Origin: Pseudomonas gozinkensis
Lineage (GTDB): Bacteria > Pseudomonadota > Gammaproteobacteria > Pseudomonadales > Pseudomonadaceae
Assembly (NCBI RefSeq): GCF_014863585.1
Contig: NZ_CP062253.1
Location: forward strand, 3,808,501-3,872,500
Length of the DNA: 64,000 nt
Direction: 5' to 3'
Below the pieces are notes generated by a model. That model had not been told where the DNA came from. It ran no database searches and saw only the letters and a program-made list of their open reading frames with translations. Made by a program: the position numbers and the translations under genes. Shown piece by piece: positions 60,105 to 64,000 of this stretch (position 1 is its first letter; the number at the start of each line of letters is the position of its first letter).

Positions 60105-61004
60105 TCAGTGGGCGTCGTGATCCCAGATCCAGTTCCAGATCCCCGGCAGGTTCACCGGTTTCGACGACTCGCCCACCGTGCGTGCCAGCGCGGCTTTTTC
60201 CAGCGCTGCGCGATCGTCATAGAACGGTTTGTCCGCCAGTTGAACGCCGGTGGCGGCGGCGCTGTCGAGCAGAATCTGCAAGTACTCGCGGGTGTGGCGG
60301 GCGGTGTAGCGGTTGAGGTCATGGAAGGTCACCACCACCGGAATTACCCCGTCCACCGTTGGCAACTCGCCAAGGGCAATCCGTTCGCGGACTTCCGACA
60401 ATTGACGCAGCATGTTCGCCCGCCGCCGGGGGCTGGCGTTGAAGCCCCAGATCTTGCCGTCGTTGGCGCTCAAGTCGGTCAGTAATACCTGCATATGGTG
60501 CTGCTGATAGGCAGCAAAGGTGCGTTTGTCGTAGTTCCAGAAGGGTGGGCGCAATAACGTCGGCGGCGCGCCGGTGATTGTCGCGATGTCCGCCGAGCCG
60601 TTGGTCAACGTGGTTTCGAGCTCATCCGGGTCGAGCAATCGATGATTGGTGTGCCAATGGGTGGCGGTGTGAAAGCCCAGAATATGCCCTTCAGCGTACT
60701 CGCGGCGCATGACCCGACGGCCGATCTCGCTGTTGCCCGCCCGAGGCGCGCGGGTCTGGACGAAGAACACCGCTTTAATCCCCGGCTGCAGCGGGTTGTC
60801 CTTGAGGCTGTCGAGCACGGTGTCGGTGGGATTGAAAAAACTGGAAGCGCTGGGGCCGTCATCGAAGGTCAACAGAAACCGCACGGGTGCCTGGGCCTTG
60901 AGCCGGGCTTCGGTCTTCGCGGTCATTTCGATGGGAGCGGCGATGCACCCGGCCAACCCGACGGCCACCGCCATCGCGCAGAAAAGCTTGAACCACTGTG
61001 TCAT
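60105..61004 (-). CDS. Polysaccharide deacetylase (NodB-like) lipoprotein
   Basis: Protein of 299 residues with signal FKLFCAMAVAVGLAGC and lipobox LAGC. The NodB homology domain shows the first motif LLTFDDGPSASSF near residue 45, the His pair in HTATHWHTNH near 111, and RPPFWNYDKRT. It should remove acetyl groups from an extracellular or periplasmic polysaccharide or peptidoglycan-like substrate. AAGG precedes the ATG, which lies just behind a small hairpin (GACCG/CGGTC). Confidence 0.88.
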   Translation of the reverse strand: MTQWFKLFCAMAVAVGLAGCIAAPIEMTAKTEARLKAQAPVRFLLTFDDGPSASSFFNPTDTVLDSLKDNPLQPGIKAVFFVQTRAPRAGNSEIGRRVMRREYAEGHILGFHTATHWHTNHRLLDPDELETTLTNGSADIATITGAPPTLLRPPFWNYDKRTFAAYQQHHMQVLLTDLSANDGKIWGFNASPRRRANMLRQLSEVRERIALGELPTVDGVIPVVVTFHDLNRYTARHTREYLQILLDSAAATGVQLADKPFYDDRAALEKAALARTVGESSKPVNLPGIWNWIWDHDAH

Positions 61005-61138
61005 GTTTTGCCTTGAGCCCGACCGTTGCGGTCATGTTGTCGATTGGCAAAACTCCTTCGCCGCTGCTGCCTCCCTGCGACCCATTGAGATGGGCCGAGG
61101 TTGGATAAAGATACACAGGGTTTGGTTCCGGCGCTCGC

Positions 61139-62086
61139 TCAGCGTGCCAGCGCCTGTTGAAACGAGCTGTCGATGATCCCCGCCGTGGCCAGCGGAGCCG
61201 GCAGCGCCTTGACCTTGAACAGAAAGTCGGCGGTGCTTTGCAGGTCAGCGGCGGCCTGCTGATCCACCGGGCCGACCGTCATGTGCGCCTGGCGCAACCA
61301 GTGCCGCGAAACCTGCTGATCGAGATTGGCTTTCTTTGCCCACAGGTCGGCGTATTCGTCGGTGTGGCTATCGACCCAGGCCCGGGCCTGCTTCAGGCGC
61401 CCGAGGAAATCGGCGATCGCTTCACGCTTGCTGTCGATGGACGGCGCGGACGCGGCGATGGCGCTCAGGCCCGGCATCAGGTTTTTCGCCGTGAGAATCG
61501 GTCGCGCGCCGGAGAACACGATCTGCTGGGAAATGTAGGGTTCCCAGACCGGGAACGCATCGATGCTGCCTTGCGGTAGCGCCGCCGCGGCATCAATCGG
61601 CATCAGTTTGACGAAGTCGACGTAATTCTCCGGCAAACCGCCCTGCTCCAGCGCGCGCAAGGTCAACTGCTGACTCCAGGCGCCCGGCCAGTAGGCGACT
61701 TTCTTGCCTTTAAGGTCCTCGATGGTTTTCACCGGAGAATCCTTGGGCACCAACAGGGCGATGGTGTCCGGGTTCTGTCGCGAGACACCGATCAGCTTCA
61801 CCGGCGCCTGCTTGGCCGCCAGAAACAGAAATCCCGAATCCCCAAGGAAACCCAGATCCAGCGACCCGGTCTGCAACGCCTCGGCCAATGGTGCAGCGGC
61901 CTGGAAATGTTTCCAGTCAACCGTGTAAGGCGCGTCCTTTAGCACGCCGGACGCTTCTATGGACGCGCGGATGTTGTAGTAATTCTGGTCGCCGACATGC
62001 AGGACCAAGGGTTCGGCAGCGTAGGTCAATGGCGTGGAAAACAGTGCGCCGGTCAACGCGGCGCGTAGGAAACGGGAGAGCTTCAT
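61139..62086 (-). CDS. ABC transporter substrate-binding protein, sulfonate/taurine-like
   Basis: Periplasmic protein of 315 residues. The signal peptide (LSRFLRAALTGALFSTPLTYAAE) is followed by LVLHVGDQNYYNIRASIEASG, and DLGFLGDSGFLFLAAKQ and KKVAYWPGAWSQQLTLRAL are typical of the SsuA/TauA/NrtA group. AGGA lies before the ATG at 62086. It is divergent from a second binding protein at 62379 and has no permease next to it in this direction. Confidence 0.88.
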   Translation of the reverse strand: MKLSRFLRAALTGALFSTPLTYAAEPLVLHVGDQNYYNIRASIEASGVLKDAPYTVDWKHFQAAAPLAEALQTGSLDLGFLGDSGFLFLAAKQAPVKLIGVSRQNPDTIALLVPKDSPVKTIEDLKGKKVAYWPGAWSQQLTLRALEQGGLPENYVDFVKLMPIDAAAALPQGSIDAFPVWEPYISQQIVFSGARPILTAKNLMPGLSAIAASAPSIDSKREAIADFLGRLKQARAWVDSHTDEYADLWAKKANLDQQVSRHWLRQAHMTVGPVDQQAAADLQSTADFLFKVKALPAPLATAGIIDSSFQQALAR

Positions 62087-62378
62087 GGCAAGTCCTGCAG
62101 AAGGGATTTTATAGACCATAACGCTCTTACAAATCAGATTTAAAATTCGATTAACGCATAAGCTCAGCACGGTCCGGCCGTACTGTTGGCCGAGCAACAG
62201 TGGCTCGGCACAGTGTTTTCCCTGCAACACTTCAAACCTGCAATACCGGCTTAAAGTCCCGTAAACACGGGACAAGGCGCACATGGCACAGAGCCTGCAA
62301 TATTCCACTCATGCAGGAAGCATTCGATAAAAACATCTTTTTGGACATAAGAATCTGTTGCCTTGCCGGAGCGTGCCC

Positions 62379-63365
62379 ATGAAATCCCTCTTACCGTTTT
62401 CCCGCGTCAAAACGCTGCTCGCGGCCTGTGCAGTGGCCCTGAGCCTGCAACCGCTCGCCCACGCCGCCGAAGCGCCGCCCGCCGAAGTGCACCTGGATTA
62501 CGCCTATTACTCGCCGGTCAGCCTGGCGCTGAAACATCTGGGCTATCTGGAAAAAGCCCTGCCCCAGAGCAAAGTCAGCTGGGTGCTGAGCCAGGGCAGC
62601 AACCGCTCGCTGGAATACCTCAACAGCGGCGGCGTGGATTTCGCCTCGTCGGCCAGCCTCGCTGCCGTGCTCAGCCGGGCCAATGGCAGCCCGATCAAAT
62701 CGGTCTACGTCTACAGCCGCGCCGAATGGACTGCGCTGGTGGTGCGCAAGGACTCGCCGATCCAGTCCGTCGCCGACCTCAAGGGCAAGAAAATCGCCGC
62801 CACCAAGGGCACCGATCCGTACCTGTTCACCCTGCGCACCCTGCAACAGGCCGGGCTGAAAAAGGACGACGTGGAACTGGTGCACCTGCAACACCCGGAC
62901 GGCCGCACCGCACTGGAGAAAGGCGATGTCGACGCCTGGGCCGGCCTCGATCCGCACATGGCCGCCAGTCAGGTGCAGGCCGGTTCGCGCCTGCTGTACC
63001 GCAATCGCGACTTCAACAGCTATGGCGTGGTCAGCGTCACCGAGCAATACGCCAGGCAACACCCGCAAACCATCGACACCGTGATCAAGGCCTATGAACA
63101 GGCTCGCGAGTGGTCGGTGAAGAACCCCGACGAACTGGCCCAATTGCTCGCCAGTGAATCCGGCTTGCCGCTGGACGTGGCCAAACTGCAACTGTCGCGC
63201 ACTGACCTGAGCAGCCCGCAACTGACGGCCAAGGACGTACTGGCTTCGAAAGCGGCCGCGCCGATTCTGGTCTCCGAAGAACTGGTGCGCCGTGGGGTGA
63301 ATGTCGATCAGGTCATCGATCAGTTGATCGACACCGGTTTCCAGCAAGCCGCCGCCGCCCAGTAA
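62379..63365 (+). CDS. ABC transporter substrate-binding protein, aliphatic sulfonate-like
   Basis: Periplasmic protein of 328 residues. The signal peptide (RVKTLLAACAVALSLQPLAHAAE) is followed by VHLDYAYYSPVSLALKHLGYLEKAL, typical of SsuA-type proteins; VLSQGSNRSLEYLNSGGVDFASS and AATKGTDPYLFTLRTLQQAG are further matches. GGAG precedes the ATG at 62379. The permease gene follows 62 bases after the stop, so the operon encodes an importer for sulfonates or a similar sulfur source. The 290-base gap to the divergent gene holds both promoters; CysB-type control is possible but no site was recognised. Confidence 0.9.
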   Translation: MKSLLPFSRVKTLLAACAVALSLQPLAHAAEAPPAEVHLDYAYYSPVSLALKHLGYLEKALPQSKVSWVLSQGSNRSLEYLNSGGVDFASSASLAAVLSRANGSPIKSVYVYSRAEWTALVVRKDSPIQSVADLKGKKIAATKGTDPYLFTLRTLQQAGLKKDDVELVHLQHPDGRTALEKGDVDAWAGLDPHMAASQVQAGSRLLYRNRDFNSYGVVSVTEQYARQHPQTIDTVIKAYEQAREWSVKNPDELAQLLASESGLPLDVAKLQLSRTDLSSPQLTAKDVLASKAAAPILVSEELVRRGVNVDQVIDQLIDTGFQQAAAAQ

Positions 63366-63426
63366 CCCATCAGGCTCACAACAGATCCGCGCCCGTCGCG
63401 GATTTGTCGTGAGCGGAGAACCGTCC

Positions 63427-64000
63427 ATGAGCAACGACTTGCCCGCCCGCCTCGCCGCGCCGGCATCACACCGACAAGCCTTGCGGTTGAATCCGCTCTG
63501 GCGCCGGCGTCTCAAGGGCCTGGCCCTGCCGCTGCTGATCGTGATTGCCCTGGAATTCATCGTACGCATCGGCTGGCTGCCGTCCTACCAGATGCCCGCG
63601 CCGAGCGAGATCGCCCTGACCCTCACCGACCTGGCCGAAGGCGCCTTGTGGAAACACATCGGCGCCAGCCTGATTCGCGTACTGCTGGGGTTTGCCATCG
63701 GCGCGAGTCTGGCGCTGGTGTTCGCCGCATGGGTCGGCCTTAGCCGCGAAGCCGAGGCCTATCTGGAACCGACTTTCGCCGCGCTGCGCTCGATTCCCAG
63801 CCTGGCCTGGGTACCGCTGTTGCTGCTGTGGCTGGGGATCGACGAGACCTCGAAAATCGTCCTGATCGCCATCGGCGCTTTCTTTCCGGTGTACGTCAAC
63901 GTGGTCGCGGCGATCCGCAACATCGACCGCAAACTGGTGGAAGTCGGGCACATCTACGGTTTCAGCCCGCTGCAACTGGTGCGACGGATTCTGCTGCCCG
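63427..64000 (+). CDS. ABC transporter permease, SsuC-like, cut by window edge
   Basis: Inner-membrane permease; about 191 residues are visible and the frame stays open to the end. The N-terminal stretch (LKGLALPLLIVIALEFIVRIGWLP) is the first helix, PSEIALTLTDLAEGALWKHIGASL follows, and RSIPSLAWVPLLLLWLGI with FFPVYVNVVAAIRNID is the BPD_transp_1 core of the SsuC/TauC group. GGAG precedes the ATG. It continues the operon from the binding protein at 62379. Confidence 0.88.
   Translation, partial: MSNDLPARLAAPASHRQALRLNPLWRRRLKGLALPLLIVIALEFIVRIGWLPSYQMPAPSEIALTLTDLAEGALWKHIGASLIRVLLGFAIGASLALVFAAWVGLSREAEAYLEPTFAALRSIPSLAWVPLLLLWLGIDETSKIVLIAIGAFFPVYVNVVAAIRNIDRKLVEVGHIYGFSPLQLVRRILLP

Noticed and set aside
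60859-61116. Structured leader or riboswitch ahead of the polysaccharide deacetylase
   Set aside because: Compared by eye with the c-di-GMP-I pattern; only a five-base hairpin and a stray GGGAGG are present.
1-64000. Prophage, integrative element, CRISPR array, tRNA or rRNA genes
   Set aside because: No integrase, transposase, phage structural genes, regular short repeats with spacers, or recognisable tRNA cloverleaf sequences were seen.

Overview
The window is a stretch of chromosome from a fluorescens-group Pseudomonas or a close relative. The support is a uniformly high-GC coding bias, many LysR regulators beside small catabolic operons, the Pseudomonas-typical families DUF1652 and TerC/Alx, a YdiJ-like dehydrogenase, and five paired GTGGGAGC-type REP elements (REPINs). 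I saw no rRNA, tRNA, CRISPR array, integrase or transposase. Two genes are cut by the window edges: a histidine kinase at the left and a sulfonate-type ABC permease at the right.

Left part (1-11 kb): a divergent two-component pair, a DUF2798/LysR pair, a BASS-type transporter with a divergent AraC regulator, an atypical amidase, an AT-rich orphan gene that looks foreign, a DyP-type peroxidase, a TerC/Alx membrane protein and a stand-alone polyamine-type binding protein.

Central part A (11.2-24.7 kb): a large catabolic locus bracketed by two NCS1 nucleobase-type permeases. It holds a flavin reductase, an LLM flavin monooxygenase, an alpha/beta hydrolase, a class-B-like flavoprotein monooxygenase, a RidA protein, a DUF1028 protein, an M20 deacylase, a cysteine hydrolase and a semialdehyde dehydrogenase, with two HxlR regulators. 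The parts list resembles the Rut uracil pathway, but the monooxygenase is not RutA-like and several components differ. I regard this as the best candidate for an undescribed system, probably import, oxidative ring opening and hydrolysis of an N-heterocycle. The substrate is inferred, not shown.

Central part B (24.7-36.3 kb): a di-Mop molybdate-binding protein, a short M24 peptidase homologue, a LysR/aldehyde dehydrogenase pair, an SDR-MFS unit with a divergent LysR gene, a DUF1624 membrane protein and a large FAD/Fe-S dehydrogenase of the YdiJ type.

Central part C (36.4-50.1 kb): sugar-acid catabolism. A GudP-like transporter and glucarate dehydratase form one operon, both with TTG starts. 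A second set is an MFS transporter, an enolase-superfamily dehydratase with unusual metal-site residues, a GMC oxidoreductase, an aldehyde dehydrogenase, a LysR gene and an outer-membrane porin. Short repeated motifs link the promoters and leaders of the second set. A DUF6338 membrane gene here overlaps a previously missable 49-residue ORF.

Right part (50.3-64 kb): an operon of a formaldehyde-activating-enzyme (Fae) homologue, an aldo/keto reductase, an aldehyde dehydrogenase and an MFS transporter, which is odd in an organism group not known to use tetrahydromethanopterin. Next come an NDH-2-like oxidoreductase facing an Rrf2 regulator, several small genes (lipoprotein, DUF2188-like, NUDIX, DUF1652), a lipoprotein polysaccharide deacetylase, and two divergent sulfonate-type binding proteins, one leading into a permease gene.
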